Source: Pseudactinotalea suaedae (GTDB lineage: Bacteria > Actinomycetota > Actinomycetes > Actinomycetales > Beutenbergiaceae). From it: a stretch of DNA of 64,000 nucleotides. Of this stretch, positions 50,924 to 59,798 are shown piece after piece. Numbering within the stretch: the first letter of the stretch is position 1; each line of letters opens with the position of its first letter. The stretch is taken from positions 1-64,000 of the forward strand of contig NZ_WNXY01000008.1 of the NCBI RefSeq assembly GCF_009733815.1, read 5' to 3'. The translations under genes were made by a program, and so were the position numbers. The notes below the pieces were generated by a model. That model did not search any database. It saw only the letters and a list, made by a program, of their open reading frames with translations, and was not told where the DNA came from.

Positions 50924-50952
50924 AAAATACTTGGCTCTCTCCCCAGGCACAA
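50924..50952 (-). promoter_or_regulatory. Promoter of the DUF6318-PKD operon
   Basis: On the minus strand TTGTGC (-35) and TATTTT (-10) are separated by exactly 17 bp, and the -10 lies 30 bp before the GTG start. It is the clearest sigma-70-type promoter seen in this window. Confidence 0.6.
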
Positions 50953-50998
50953 CAGTGGTTGTGGACAAACCTCGGCGGCATGTGGATCTCCGGGCGCG

Positions 50999-51451
50999 TC
51001 AGCGGCGCAGCCCGAGCATCACGATCAGGCCCACGACCACGTGCTCGGTGGCCAGCACCACCAGCGCGCCGGTGGTGACCGCGCCGGCCACGCCCAGCAG
51101 CGAGGCGAGCAGCGCGACGCCGCTCAGCACCAGCCAGATCCGCTGGGCCCGCGTCGGGTTCTTGCCGATCCTGCCGATCACGGCTCGGGCGCCCCACCCG
51201 GCCAGGGCCGCAAGGAGGCTCGCCGCCACCACCGAGGTGATCGTGACCGTCTGCAGCGCGGCGCCGGTGTCGACGGCCACCGTGCCCACCCCGGCCAGCT
51301 GGCCGAGCGCCCACACCAGGAGCGCGCCGGCCACCGCGAGCAAGGGCACCATCCATCGGGGCAGCCGACGGCGGGCTGACGCGCCCCGAGCGGTGGCGCT
51401 CGCCTGGTCGGCGTTCCGGACGGCGGCGTTCGTGTCGTTCATGCTGGCCAT
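50999..51451 (-). CDS. DUF6069-family membrane protein
   Basis: A 150-residue protein with a basic N-terminus and four hydrophobic segments (about 34-55, 66-86, 103-125, 127-145). LAVAGALLVWALGQLAGVG, SVVAASLLAALAGWGARAVI and VLSGVALLASLLGVAGAVTTGALVVLATEHVVVGLIVMLGLRR fit the actinobacterial DUF6069 family. MNDTN at 51442 is an alternative start. Divergent from a NarL-type two-component system, which may control it. Confidence 0.8.
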   Translation of the reverse strand: MASMNDTNAAVRNADQASATARGASARRRLPRWMVPLLAVAGALLVWALGQLAGVGTVAVDTGAALQTVTITSVVAASLLAALAGWGARAVIGRIGKNPTRAQRIWLVLSGVALLASLLGVAGAVTTGALVVLATEHVVVGLIVMLGLRR

Positions 51452-51619
51452 GGCTGGCTCCTCTCTCGTGCGGCAGGGTTGCCGCGTCGGGAGTCAACGC
51501 TCCGCCGAACAAGGCGACGGCGGTACCGCCGGGGGTCGGCGGTTCCGACGACCTTCGTCTCGCGGGGCACCGACTTTGGTCGGTGCCGCTGCCGGGACCC
51601 CGATGCCTACGGTGAGTTC

Positions 51620-52819
51620 ATGACCACGACCTGGGTGCCGCCATGGGTGCGCCACGCGACCGCCGCGGAGGAGGTCTGGGACGGGCTCCCCGAGGTGCAG
51701 CGCCGCTATCTCCGGCTGGCGATCGTGCCGCTCGGCCTCCTCAGCGCCGTCGTGGTGTGGAGCACCTGGAAGGCCGGGAACGCGCACCTGGTCCTCGACA
51801 TCACCGTGGGGATCCTGGCGACCGCCGCGGCACCGCTGCTCTGGACCCGGTATCAGGTGCCGACGGCGATCGCGCTCGCGGCGCTGGCCGCGCTCTCGCC
51901 CGCTGCCACACCGGCCGCCACGGCGATGGCGGTCGTCGCCGGCCGGTTGCGCTCGCTCCGGATCGCGATCCCGGTCGCGGCTGCCGGCGTCCTCGGCCAC
52001 GCCGTGCAGGGACTGTGGCGACCCGTGCCGCACCCGTTCGGCTGGTGGCTGCTGGGCGTGGCCGCCGTCTACGGCGCCCTCGCCGGCTGGGGCGCGTGGG
52101 CTCGGACCCGGACCGAGCTGCTCCGCTCGCTGCACGACCGTGCACTCAGGGCCGAGCAGGAGCAGACCACACGGATGCAGCACGCCAAGGCCGACGAGCG
52201 GGCACGCATCGCGCGCGAGATGCACGACAGCCTGGCCCACCACCTCACCCTCATCGCCGCGACCTCCGGCGCCCTTGAGTACCGCCACGACGTCGAACCG
52301 GACGCCGCCCGAGCGGCCGCCGGCCGCGTGCGCGCCGCCGCCGGCGACGCGCTGGTGGAGCTGCGCGCCATCCTGCGGGTGCTCCGGACCGAGGGCGACG
52401 AGCTGCGACCCGCGCCAGGGATGGCCGAGCTGCCCGCGCTCGTCGAGCAGGCCCGTACCGACGGCACCGACGTGACCTGGCAGCGCACCGGGGCGGCGGA
52501 CCCACCGGCCGCCGTCGGGCTCGCGACCTACCGGGTGCTCCAGGAGGCCTTGACCAACGCGCGGCGGCACGCGCCCGGGGCGAGCGTGGACGTCACGCTG
52601 ACCAGCGAGCCGGGGCGGGTGGAGCTGCGCGTCGTCAACGGGCCGGTACCCGCACCGGTCCTGCCGAGCGAGACCGGTTCGGGCACCGGGCTCGTCGGGC
52701 TGTCCGAGCGGGCCGAGCTGCTGGGCGGCACCCTCGTCGCGGAACCGCAGCCCGACGGCGGTTTCGCCGTCGTCGCCTCGTTACCGTGGGAGCCATGGGA
52801 CCGGTCCGGATCGTCATAG
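51620..52819 (+). CDS. NarL-type sensor histidine kinase (HisKA_3)
   Basis: A 399-residue protein. Five or six transmembrane segments in residues 35-~155 make the input domain, then HisKA_3 (ERARIAREMHDSLAHHLTLIAAT, phosphorylated His202) and an HATPase_c domain (YRVLQEALTNARRHAPG, GSGTGLVGLSERAELLGG). It lacks HAMP and PAS regions, like the DesK/LiaS-type kinases that monitor the membrane. ATG 51620 follows ACGGTGAG. Overlaps the response regulator by 25 bp. Confidence 0.92.
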   Translation: MTTTWVPPWVRHATAAEEVWDGLPEVQRRYLRLAIVPLGLLSAVVVWSTWKAGNAHLVLDITVGILATAAAPLLWTRYQVPTAIALAALAALSPAATPAATAMAVVAGRLRSLRIAIPVAAAGVLGHAVQGLWRPVPHPFGWWLLGVAAVYGALAGWGAWARTRTELLRSLHDRALRAEQEQTTRMQHAKADERARIAREMHDSLAHHLTLIAATSGALEYRHDVEPDAARAAAGRVRAAAGDALVELRAILRVLRTEGDELRPAPGMAELPALVEQARTDGTDVTWQRTGAADPPAAVGLATYRVLQEALTNARRHAPGASVDVTLTSEPGRVELRVVNGPVPAPVLPSETGSGTGLVGLSERAELLGGTLVAEPQPDGGFAVVASLPWEPWDRSGSS

Positions 52820-53442
52820 TCGACGACGACGCCCTGGTGCGCTCCGCCCTCCGGCTCATGCTCGACGGCGCGGACGGCATCGAGGTCGTCGCCGAGGCCG
52901 GGGACGGCGCCGAGGTGCCCGGTGTGCTCGCCGCGCACGCGGTCGACGTCGTCCTCATGGACCTCCGCATGCCCGGTGTCGACGGCATCGCCGCCACCCG
53001 GGAGGTGAGACGACGGCGCGACGCACCGGCCGTCGTCGTGCTCACGACGTTCGACACCCAGGCCGAGGTCGAGGGCGCGCTGGCCGCCGGTGCCGCGGGC
53101 TACCTGCTCAAGGACGCAGCGCCGCCGCGGATCGTCGCCGCCGTCCGCGCGGCTGCGGCCGGGGAGCCGGTGCTGGCGCCGCAGGTGGCGCGTCGGCTCA
53201 TGGACGCCGCCGCGGCCAGCAGCGCCGACCGGGAGTCGGCACGCGCGCGGCTGGCGCGGCTCACCCCCCGCGAGCGCGAGGTCGCCGAGTGCATCGGCCG
53301 CGGCGCCAGCAACGCCGACATCGGCCACGAGCTGCACCTGAGCGTTCCCACCGTGAAGGCCTACACCTCCAGCGTCCTCGACAAGCTCGACCTCACGAGC
53401 CGGACCCACGTCGCGCTGCTGGTGCAGCAGGCGCAGGAGTGA
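52795..53442 (+). CDS. NarL/FixJ-family response regulator
   Basis: A 215-residue protein. Receiver: VIVDDDALVR acid cluster, phosphoacceptor Asp56 (VVLMDLRMPGVDG), the Thr of LTTFD and Lys of LLKDAAPP. C-terminal LuxR helix-turn-helix: LTPREREVAECIGRGASNADIGHELHLSVPTVKAYTSSVLDKLDL. GTG at 52786 is an alternative start. It is transcribed with the kinase, forming a complete two-component system; the target genes are unknown. Confidence 0.93.
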   Translation: MGPVRIVIVDDDALVRSALRLMLDGADGIEVVAEAGDGAEVPGVLAAHAVDVVLMDLRMPGVDGIAATREVRRRRDAPAVVVLTTFDTQAEVEGALAAGAAGYLLKDAAPPRIVAAVRAAAAGEPVLAPQVARRLMDAAAASSADRESARARLARLTPREREVAECIGRGASNADIGHELHLSVPTVKAYTSSVLDKLDLTSRTHVALLVQQAQE

Positions 53443-53482
53443 CGCGCCGCTCGCGCGGCGCGTCCCGCCGGTCAGCCTCCGG

Positions 53483-54361
53483 CTACTTGACCGCCCCGAG
53501 GGCGAGCCCGCTCTGCCACTGGCGCTGCATGGCGAGGAAGGCGGCGATCAACGGCACCACGGCGAGCAGCGACCCGGTGATGAGCATCGGGTAGAGGTCC
53601 TGGCCGGCGCTGCCGTCGATGGTGGCGAGCGCGCGCCAGTTGTTGAGCCCCACGGTGAGCGGGTACAGCGCGTTGTCGGAGATCATCACCAGTGGCAGGA
53701 AGAAGTTGTTCCAGCTGGCCACCAGCGAGAACAGCAGCACGGTCGCGATCGCGGGCCGCAGCATCGGCAGCGAGATGCCGGCGAACACGCGGAGCTCACC
53801 GGCGCCGTCGATCCGGGCGGACTCCAGCACCTCGTCCGGCACCGAGTCCTGTGCGTAGATCCGGATCAGGTAGACGCCGAGCGGGTTCAGCAGACCCGGG
53901 ATGATCACCGCCCAGACCGTGTTCACCAGCCCGATGCTCGACATGATCATGTAGGTGGGCAGCACGAGCACGGTGTTCGGGATCATCACCGCACCGAGCA
54001 GCACGCCGAAGGCCACCTTCTTGCCGCGGAACCGGTACTTCGCGAAGGCGTAGCCGCCGGCGGTGGCGAGCGCCGTGGCACCGACCGCCGAGGTCACCGA
54101 GTACAGCACCGTGTTGCCGATCCAGGTGAAGAAGATGCCGCCCTGATAGCTGAAGGTGCGGGCGAGGTTGTCGAGGAAGGCGAAGGAGTCCGCGAACCAC
54201 AGCGAGTGGCTCGAGAACATCTGGCCGGTGGTCTTGGTGGACGCCACCACGATCCACCAGAAGGGCAGGAAGAAGTACACGATCGAGACCACCAGCGCGG
54301 CCGCGACGGCGACCCGCCCCGGGGTCATGGGGGCGCGGGGGCGGCGCGCGAGATCAGTCAT
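53483..54361 (-). CDS. Carbohydrate ABC importer permease, MalG type
   Basis: A 292-residue protein with six transmembrane helices. The EAA motif is ESARIDGAGELRVFAGISLPMLRPAIATVLLFSL, where the usual E-A-A is E-S-A. Overlaps the MalF-type gene by 8 bp and is the last gene of the operon that starts with the GH51 enzyme. Likely imports arabinose-containing oligosaccharides. Confidence 0.92.
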   Translation of the reverse strand: MTDLARRPRAPMTPGRVAVAAALVVSIVYFFLPFWWIVVASTKTTGQMFSSHSLWFADSFAFLDNLARTFSYQGGIFFTWIGNTVLYSVTSAVGATALATAGGYAFAKYRFRGKKVAFGVLLGAVMIPNTVLVLPTYMIMSSIGLVNTVWAVIIPGLLNPLGVYLIRIYAQDSVPDEVLESARIDGAGELRVFAGISLPMLRPAIATVLLFSLVASWNNFFLPLVMISDNALYPLTVGLNNWRALATIDGSAGQDLYPMLITGSLLAVVPLIAAFLAMQRQWQSGLALGAVK

Positions 54362-55301
54362 TCAGACCACTCCGGCGGCGGGTTGCGAACAGGAAGATGT
54401 AGGAGCCGATGATGATGACGATCCCCAGCACGAACGAGATGGTCGCCGAGTAGTTGAACTGCCCGTAGGAGAAGGCCTGGTTGTAGGCGTACATGTTGGG
54501 CGTGAAGTCGGCGGGCACGGCGTCCGGTCGGGTCGACTGCATCACCTTGGGCTCGGAGAAGATCTGCAGCGTGGCGATGATCGTGAACACCGCGGACAGC
54601 ACCACGGCCGGCGCCACCAGCGGCAGCTTGATGCGGATCGCGAGCTTCCAGCCGCCCGCACCGTCGAGCCGCGCCGCCTCATAGATCTCCCGCGGCAGAC
54701 CCTGCAGAGCCGAGTAGATGATGATCATGTTGTAGCCGGTCATCTGCCACGTCAGGACGTTGACCAGCGAGTACAGCACCCAGGTCTTGCCGAGGAGGTC
54801 CGGGGCGGCGTCGCCCAGGAGCTGGGTCAGGATCGCCGCCGGGCCCAGCTGCGGGCTGTAGAGGAAGCCCCACATCAGCACGCCGATCACCGCCGGCACC
54901 GCGTAGGGCATGAAGGCGACCAGCCGCGCCAGACGCGAGAGCCGCGTGGTGGCCGCGTCGAGCAGCAGCGCCAGGATGAGTGCCAGCACCAGCATCAGCG
55001 GCGCCTGCAGCACCCCGAACCACAGCACGCGCTTGAGCCCGGTGATGAACGACTCGTCCCCGAACACCCGCACGTAGTTCTCGAAGCCCGCCCACCGCTG
55101 CGCGCCCGTGATCGACCGAGCGTGCAGGCTGAGCCAGAGCGCGTAGCCGAGCGGCACGATGAGCAGTGCGACGAAGCTGACGGCGAACGGGGCGAGCAGC
55201 AGCCACCCGAAGCGGCCGCGCCGCGCCTCCTGGCCGCCGCCCGAGCGCTGCTGCGGAGATCGGCGACGCGTCACCCTGGGCTCCGCGACGGTCTGGCTCA
55301 T
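54354..55301 (-). CDS. Carbohydrate ABC importer permease, MalF type
   Basis: A 315-residue protein with six transmembrane helices and a basic N-terminus. The EAA loop is YEAARLDGAGGWKLAIRIKLPLVAPAVVLSA. The C-terminus ends RRRSGLND. No ATPase gene is in the operon. By position it pairs with the MalG-type subunit and the binding protein at 55369. Confidence 0.92.
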   Translation of the reverse strand: MSQTVAEPRVTRRRSPQQRSGGGQEARRGRFGWLLLAPFAVSFVALLIVPLGYALWLSLHARSITGAQRWAGFENYVRVFGDESFITGLKRVLWFGVLQAPLMLVLALILALLLDAATTRLSRLARLVAFMPYAVPAVIGVLMWGFLYSPQLGPAAILTQLLGDAAPDLLGKTWVLYSLVNVLTWQMTGYNMIIIYSALQGLPREIYEAARLDGAGGWKLAIRIKLPLVAPAVVLSAVFTIIATLQIFSEPKVMQSTRPDAVPADFTPNMYAYNQAFSYGQFNYSATISFVLGIVIIIGSYIFLFATRRRSGLND

Positions 55302-55368
55302 CTGCGTTCTTTCTGGTCATGGCGCCGGCACCCTCGGGCTCCGAGGGTGCCGGCGTCGTGCTCGGGGC

Positions 55369-56733
55369 TCAGCCCTCGGAGACGGTCATCCCGACGGACT
55401 CGGCGTAGTCGACGAGGATCTGCTGGATCGCGGCCGCAGCCTCGTCCATCGTCTGCTCGCCGGCGATGGCGGAGGCCACCTGCTCGTTGATCGTCGACTT
55501 CGCGAACGAGTCGAAGGGCGTGAAGCTCAGCGGGCTCACGCTCTGAGCAGCAGGCACGAAGATCTCGTTGACGGGCTGGTCACCGAAGAACTCATAGGGA
55601 CGCTCGAGGAAGTCGGGCGACTCGGCGACCGGGTTGAAGACCGGGAACAGGAAGGCCTTGTCGATGCCGACCTCCCACGGCTCCTCGGAGCCGAAGATCT
55701 CGATCGCGACCTGGGCGGCCGCCTCCGGGGAGTCGGTCTGGCTGGTCACCGCGAACGTGGAACCGCCGTGGTTGCCCTGCAGGTCGTCGCCCTCGTTCCA
55801 CTGCGGCATCGGCGCCACCCGCCAGCTGCCTGACGTCGCCTCGGCGATGTTGCCCAGGTAGCCGGGGCGCCACGCCGCCTCGATGGTGGTGAGGTAGGTG
55901 CCGGCGGCGATCCCGGCGTCCCAGTCGGTCGAGTGGTACGGCGCGTCGTCGATGAGCCCCTCGGCGATCATGTCGCCCCAGTAGTTGAGGACCTGGCGCG
56001 TGATCTCGTTGTCGAAGTTGATCACCACCTCCTCCGGGTTGGAGAAGTCGTAGCCGTAGGGGGCGCCGCCGGCCTGCTGGATCAGACCGACCAGGTTGGA
56101 GGCGTTGCCGACCTGGAAGTCCGACAGGTAGAGGTCGGGGTTGGCGGCCTTGAGGGCCTCGGCCGTCGCGCGGTACTCCTCCCACGTGGTCGCCGGCTCC
56201 AGGCCGTACTCCTCGTAGAGGTCGGCGCGGTAGAACATGCCGATCGGTCCGGCGTCGACCGGGATCGCGTAGACGGCGTCGCCCTGCGACACCTGGTCCC
56301 ACACCCACTCGGGGTAGGAGTCCGCCACCTCGGTCGCGCCGTAGGGGCCGATGTCGAGCAGGCCGTCCATCACCATGAAGCTCGGCATCTCGCTGAGCTC
56401 CATCTGGATCAGGTCCGGGGCGCCGGAGCCGGACTCGAGCGCGGTGCGCAGCTTGGCGTAGGCGTCCTCACCGACGCCTGCGTTGACCAGCTCGACCTGG
56501 ACGTCCTCGTGGCTGGCGTTGAAGACGTCGACCACCTCCTGGAACTCGGGATACCAGGCCCAGACGGTCACGGTCGCGACACCGTCGGCGTCGGTGGCGT
56601 CGCCGCCGCCTGTGTCACCGCTGCCGCCACCGCCCCCGCCCGGGCCCGAGCATGCGGCGCCGAGGGCGAGCGCGGCCGTTGCTGCTGCAGCCGCCATCAG
56701 CCTCCGACCACGTCGTGCGGAGTGGATAGCCAT
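55369..56733 (-). CDS. Sugar-binding lipoprotein of ABC importer
   Basis: A 454-residue extracellular binding protein. MAIHSARRGRRLMAAAAATAALALGAACSGP is a lipoprotein signal, followed by a Gly/Asp-rich spacer. TVTVWAWYPEFQEVVDVFNASHEDVQVELVNAGVGEDAYAKLRTALESGSGAPDLIQMELSEMP is the ABC-binding family 1 fold. ATG 56733 has a strong AAGGAGGA site. Its neighbour, a GH51 arabinofuranosidase, suggests arabinose-containing ligands. The 108-bp gap upstream holds a large inverted repeat. Confidence 0.9.
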   Translation of the reverse strand: MAIHSARRGRRLMAAAAATAALALGAACSGPGGGGGGSGDTGGGDATDADGVATVTVWAWYPEFQEVVDVFNASHEDVQVELVNAGVGEDAYAKLRTALESGSGAPDLIQMELSEMPSFMVMDGLLDIGPYGATEVADSYPEWVWDQVSQGDAVYAIPVDAGPIGMFYRADLYEEYGLEPATTWEEYRATAEALKAANPDLYLSDFQVGNASNLVGLIQQAGGAPYGYDFSNPEEVVINFDNEITRQVLNYWGDMIAEGLIDDAPYHSTDWDAGIAAGTYLTTIEAAWRPGYLGNIAEATSGSWRVAPMPQWNEGDDLQGNHGGSTFAVTSQTDSPEAAAQVAIEIFGSEEPWEVGIDKAFLFPVFNPVAESPDFLERPYEFFGDQPVNEIFVPAAQSVSPLSFTPFDSFAKSTINEQVASAIAGEQTMDEAAAAIQQILVDYAESVGMTVSEG

Positions 56734-56805
56734 GTGAATCCTCCTTGAAAGACAGCGCATCCGGGGTCGTGCCATTGCGACCGAGATCTGGAGATTATCA
56801 GAAGT

Positions 56806-56841
56806 TCACACCACGTTACACATCAGAACGTCACGGTGTGA
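56806..56841. promoter_or_regulatory. Large inverted repeat between GH51 gene and binding-protein gene
   Basis: TCACACCACGTT (56806-56817) faces AACGT (56827-56831) and GGTGTGA (56835-56841), so 12 bases pair with a 3-nt bulge around a 9-nt centre. A TAATCT (-10-like, minus strand) follows at 56792-56797. Candidate operator and promoter for the transporter genes. Confidence 0.5.
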
Positions 56842-58347
56842 TCACGTGTTCGGCTGCAGGCGGACCATGCTCCACGACAGCGGCGGGATCCCGACCGGCT
56901 GACCGTCCCAGGAGGTCACCGACTCCTCGATCCCGATCCGCGGCTGGTCGACGGCGTTGGTCGCCTCCGCGCTCGGGCCGGACAGCACCGCGTGGGTCAG
57001 CGTGGCGCCGGGCCCGAGCGAGCTGAAGCCACGCACGTCCAGCTCCAGCGGGATGGTGCGCTCGAGGTCACGGTTGACCACGAAGAAGGTCACGGCACCC
57101 GAGGGCTCCCGCACGGCTGCCACGTCGAGGTCGGCGACGTCGTCGTGCGACTCGGTGCTGTGCCGACCGGTGGTGAGCCCGACGTGCAGGCTGTCACCAC
57201 GGCCGTAGCGGCTGGCGTAGGCGAACGGGTAGAACGTCGACTGCCGCCACGCCGGGCCGCCGCCCCGCTCGGTGCGGATCGGCGCGATGACGTTGACCAG
57301 CTGCGCCAGGCACGCGATCCGCACCCGGTCGCTGCGCCGCAGGATCGAGTTGATGAAGCTGCCGACCACGAGCGCGTCGGCCAGCGAGTAGATGTCGCCG
57401 ATCAGCTCGGGCGCGACCGGCCAGACGCCGATCTCGCGGGGCCGGGAGTTGTACCAGACGTTCCACTCGTCGAACGCGAGCGGCATCGCCTTGCTGTGCT
57501 TGCCGGCGGCGCGCGCGTAGTCGACGCTCGCGATCACGGCATCGATGTAGGCGTCGATGTCGATCCCCGAGGCGAGCAGCGAGCGCAGGTCCGGGGTCCG
57601 TTCGGGGTCGACATACATGTGCATCGACAGGTAGTCGACGTGCTGGTAGCACTGCTCGAGCACCTGGGCCTCCCACGTCGCGAAGGTCGGCATGATCGGC
57701 TTCGAGGTGCCGCACGCGACGAGCTCGATCGCGGGGTTGACGCGGCGCATCGCCACCGCGGTCTCGGCGGCCAGCCGGCCGTACTCGTAGGCGGTCTTGT
57801 GACCGAGCTGCCAGGGGCCGTCCATCTCGTTGCCCAGGCACCACACCGGCACGTCGTAGGGCTCGGCGACACCGTGCTCGCGGCGCAGGTCGGCCCAGTA
57901 GCTGCCGTCGCGGAGCGTCGTGTACTCCAGCAGCGCGGTCGCGGCGTCGATGCCGCGGGTGCCGAGGTTGACGGCCATCATCGCCTCGGCGCCCACGGAG
58001 CGTGCGTAGCCGAGGAACTCGTTGGTGCCGACCTGGTTGGTCTCGATGCTGCGCCAGGCGAGGTCCCGACGGCGGGGCCGTGCCTCGCGCGGTCCGACGC
58101 CGTCCTCCCAGTGGTAGCCCGAGACGAAGTTGCCTCCGGGGTAGCGCAGGATCGTCGGACCCAGCTCGCGGACCAGCTCCGCGACGTCCTGGCGGAAGCC
58201 CGCCTCGTCCGCCGTCGGGTGCTCGGGGTCGAAGATGCCGTCGTAGACGCATCGGCCCATGTGCTCCACGAAGGACCCGTAGACGCGGGGATCGATGTCG
58301 CCGATCACCATGCTGGGGTCGACGAGGACGCGGGAGGGGGAGCTCAT
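56842..58347 (-). CDS. abfA: Alpha-L-arabinofuranosidase, GH51
   Basis: A 501-residue cytoplasmic enzyme of the usual GH51 length. Catalytic acid/base Glu lies in WCLGNEMDGPW and the nucleophile Glu in LAFDEWNVWY; ILRYPGGNFVSGYHWEDGVGPREARPRR and SMHMYV are also typical. The (beta/alpha)8 barrel is followed by a beta-sandwich. It removes arabinofuranose from arabinoxylan or arabinan oligosaccharides, so it fits an importer for such oligosaccharides. Start at MSSPSR (58347); an in-frame start 18 bp upstream exists. No signal peptide. Confidence 0.92.
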   Translation of the reverse strand: MSSPSRVLVDPSMVIGDIDPRVYGSFVEHMGRCVYDGIFDPEHPTADEAGFRQDVAELVRELGPTILRYPGGNFVSGYHWEDGVGPREARPRRRDLAWRSIETNQVGTNEFLGYARSVGAEAMMAVNLGTRGIDAATALLEYTTLRDGSYWADLRREHGVAEPYDVPVWCLGNEMDGPWQLGHKTAYEYGRLAAETAVAMRRVNPAIELVACGTSKPIMPTFATWEAQVLEQCYQHVDYLSMHMYVDPERTPDLRSLLASGIDIDAYIDAVIASVDYARAAGKHSKAMPLAFDEWNVWYNSRPREIGVWPVAPELIGDIYSLADALVVGSFINSILRRSDRVRIACLAQLVNVIAPIRTERGGGPAWRQSTFYPFAYASRYGRGDSLHVGLTTGRHSTESHDDVADLDVAAVREPSGAVTFFVVNRDLERTIPLELDVRGFSSLGPGATLTHAVLSGPSAEATNAVDQPRIGIEESVTSWDGQPVGIPPLSWSMVRLQPNT

Positions 58348-58361
58348 CAGAGGCCTTTCGG

Positions 58362-59699
58362 TCACGGGGTGGGCTGCTGCTCGGCGAGGAGCTCGAGCAC
58401 GAGGGGGTCGACGCCGTCGACGTCGCTCAGCTGGACGAGGTGACCGGCGGGGACCTCGTGACGGAGTCGGGCGCCGTCGAGCGCGTAGTAGGGGGCGGCG
58501 CCATCGGTGGCGCCGGTCCGCAGCCAGGGGTGGGTGCCGGCGATCTCGTGGTGGTGCCCGGCCACGACGAACCGGTGGCCCGCCGGCAGCGGCTCGGTGG
58601 TGCGCGCGAGCATCGACACGAGCGGTCCTGTCGTTGCCGGCCGCGGCACGCGCGCGTGCGCCTCGGCGATCGTCCGCGGGATCTCCAGCCCCATGAGGTG
58701 GAACGGCAGCCCGATGCAGATCAGGTCGCGGCGACCGCTGACGACGTGGCCCTTGGCGGCCAGCAGCTCGGCGACCTCGCGGTCGTGGACGCGGACGACG
58801 ACGAACTCGCCCCCGGCGAAGCTGGCCTCGTCCGGGCGGCGCAGCGAGGTGAACACCTCGACCACGCCCGCGGTGCCGAGCAGGCCACCCTCCTGGCGCG
58901 GCCGCAGCACGTCCGCGAGCTCGGTCGTGCGCAGGATCGGGTAGTGCAGCTCGGGGGTGTCGATGCCGAGCCCGGTGAGGTTGGCGGCCACGGTCAGCTC
59001 GCAGTAGTCGGCGGCGGCGCGGAGCTTGAGGGTCGAGGTCGCCGCTCGGCGGGCCTCGACGCCGGCCGCGACGTCCTCACCGAGGTGCCAGTGCTCCACC
59101 AGGTCCGGCGCGGCAGCGGTCGCCTCCTGCAGCGAGACCGTCGCGTCGTCCAGGTCCAGGACCAGGTCGTACTCGCTGGACTTGCCGGCGGCCACGATCT
59201 CGAGCCCGAGGTCCCGCGCGCAGCTCACCAGCGCGGCCAGGTTCGCGGGCTGGTCCCCGGCACCGGCGCGGATCACGACGCCCCGGTCCGCCGCTCGCCG
59301 TCCGAGCGCGACACCGATGGTCGCCTCGGTCTCCTTGCTCACCAGCACGACCGGTCGGTCGGCCTCGACCGCCGCGAGCGTGGTGCGGGCGCTGACGGGC
59401 ACCGAGCCGGTCGCCTCCACGAGGACGTCGTAGGCGTGGGGGTCGATGAGCGCGGTGTCGGCGACGATCGCGATCGCGCCGTTCTCGACGGCGTGGCGCA
59501 CCTCGCGCACCTCGCTGCAGACCCGGGCGGGCGCGTCGTAGCCGAGATCCTCGAGCAGTGCCCGCACCGCCTCGGTGTCCAGGTCGCACAGCACGGTGGG
59601 CCGTTGGGCCGGGTGCCGGCGCAGCGCGAGCAGCACGGTGCGTCCGAAGCCGCCACCGGCCCCGACGAGGGCGACCCTGATACCTGACTGCTCGTCCAC
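58362..59699 (-). CDS. COG4091-like (homoserine dehydrogenase-related) oxidoreductase with SAF domain
   Basis: A 445-residue protein. An NAD(P) Rossmann fold (VALVGAGGGFGRTVL) and a dehydrogenase-like middle (VLVEATGSVPVSARTTLAAVEADRPVVLVSKETEATIG, AGAGDQPANLAALVSCARDLGLEIVAAGKSSEYD) resemble homoserine dehydrogenases; the C-terminus (HRFVVAGHHHEIAGTHPW ... VDPLVLELL) fits a SAF-like domain. GTG at 59699 has GGAG 6 bases upstream. It is divergent from OtnK and first of the arabinofuranosidase operon. It may oxidise a tetronate or related acid, but the substrate is unproven. Confidence 0.75.
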   Translation of the reverse strand: MDEQSGIRVALVGAGGGFGRTVLLALRRHPAQRPTVLCDLDTEAVRALLEDLGYDAPARVCSEVREVRHAVENGAIAIVADTALIDPHAYDVLVEATGSVPVSARTTLAAVEADRPVVLVSKETEATIGVALGRRAADRGVVIRAGAGDQPANLAALVSCARDLGLEIVAAGKSSEYDLVLDLDDATVSLQEATAAAPDLVEHWHLGEDVAAGVEARRAATSTLKLRAAADYCELTVAANLTGLGIDTPELHYPILRTTELADVLRPRQEGGLLGTAGVVEVFTSLRRPDEASFAGGEFVVVRVHDREVAELLAAKGHVVSGRRDLICIGLPFHLMGLEIPRTIAEAHARVPRPATTGPLVSMLARTTEPLPAGHRFVVAGHHHEIAGTHPWLRTGATDGAAPYYALDGARLRHEVPAGHLVQLSDVDGVDPLVLELLAEQQPTP

Positions 59700-59743
59700 C
59701 ACTCGCTCCGCTCGGCCGACCACGATGACTGCCCGTGCAGCGT

Positions 59744-59778
59744 AACATTTCGGAACACCTGTGTAACATGCCGTCACA
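59744..59778. promoter_or_regulatory. Two DeoR-type sites between the divergent tetronate operons
   Basis: AACATTTCGGAACA (59744-59757) and AACATGCCGTCACA (59765-59778) are 21 bp apart, two helical turns. The second matches 12 of 14 bases of AACATTACGTCACA at 62568, upstream of the DeoR gene. Both lie in the 99-bp gap between the COG4091-like gene and otnK. Confidence 0.6.
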
Positions 59779-59798
59779 CCACTCTCGGAGGGAGCCGC

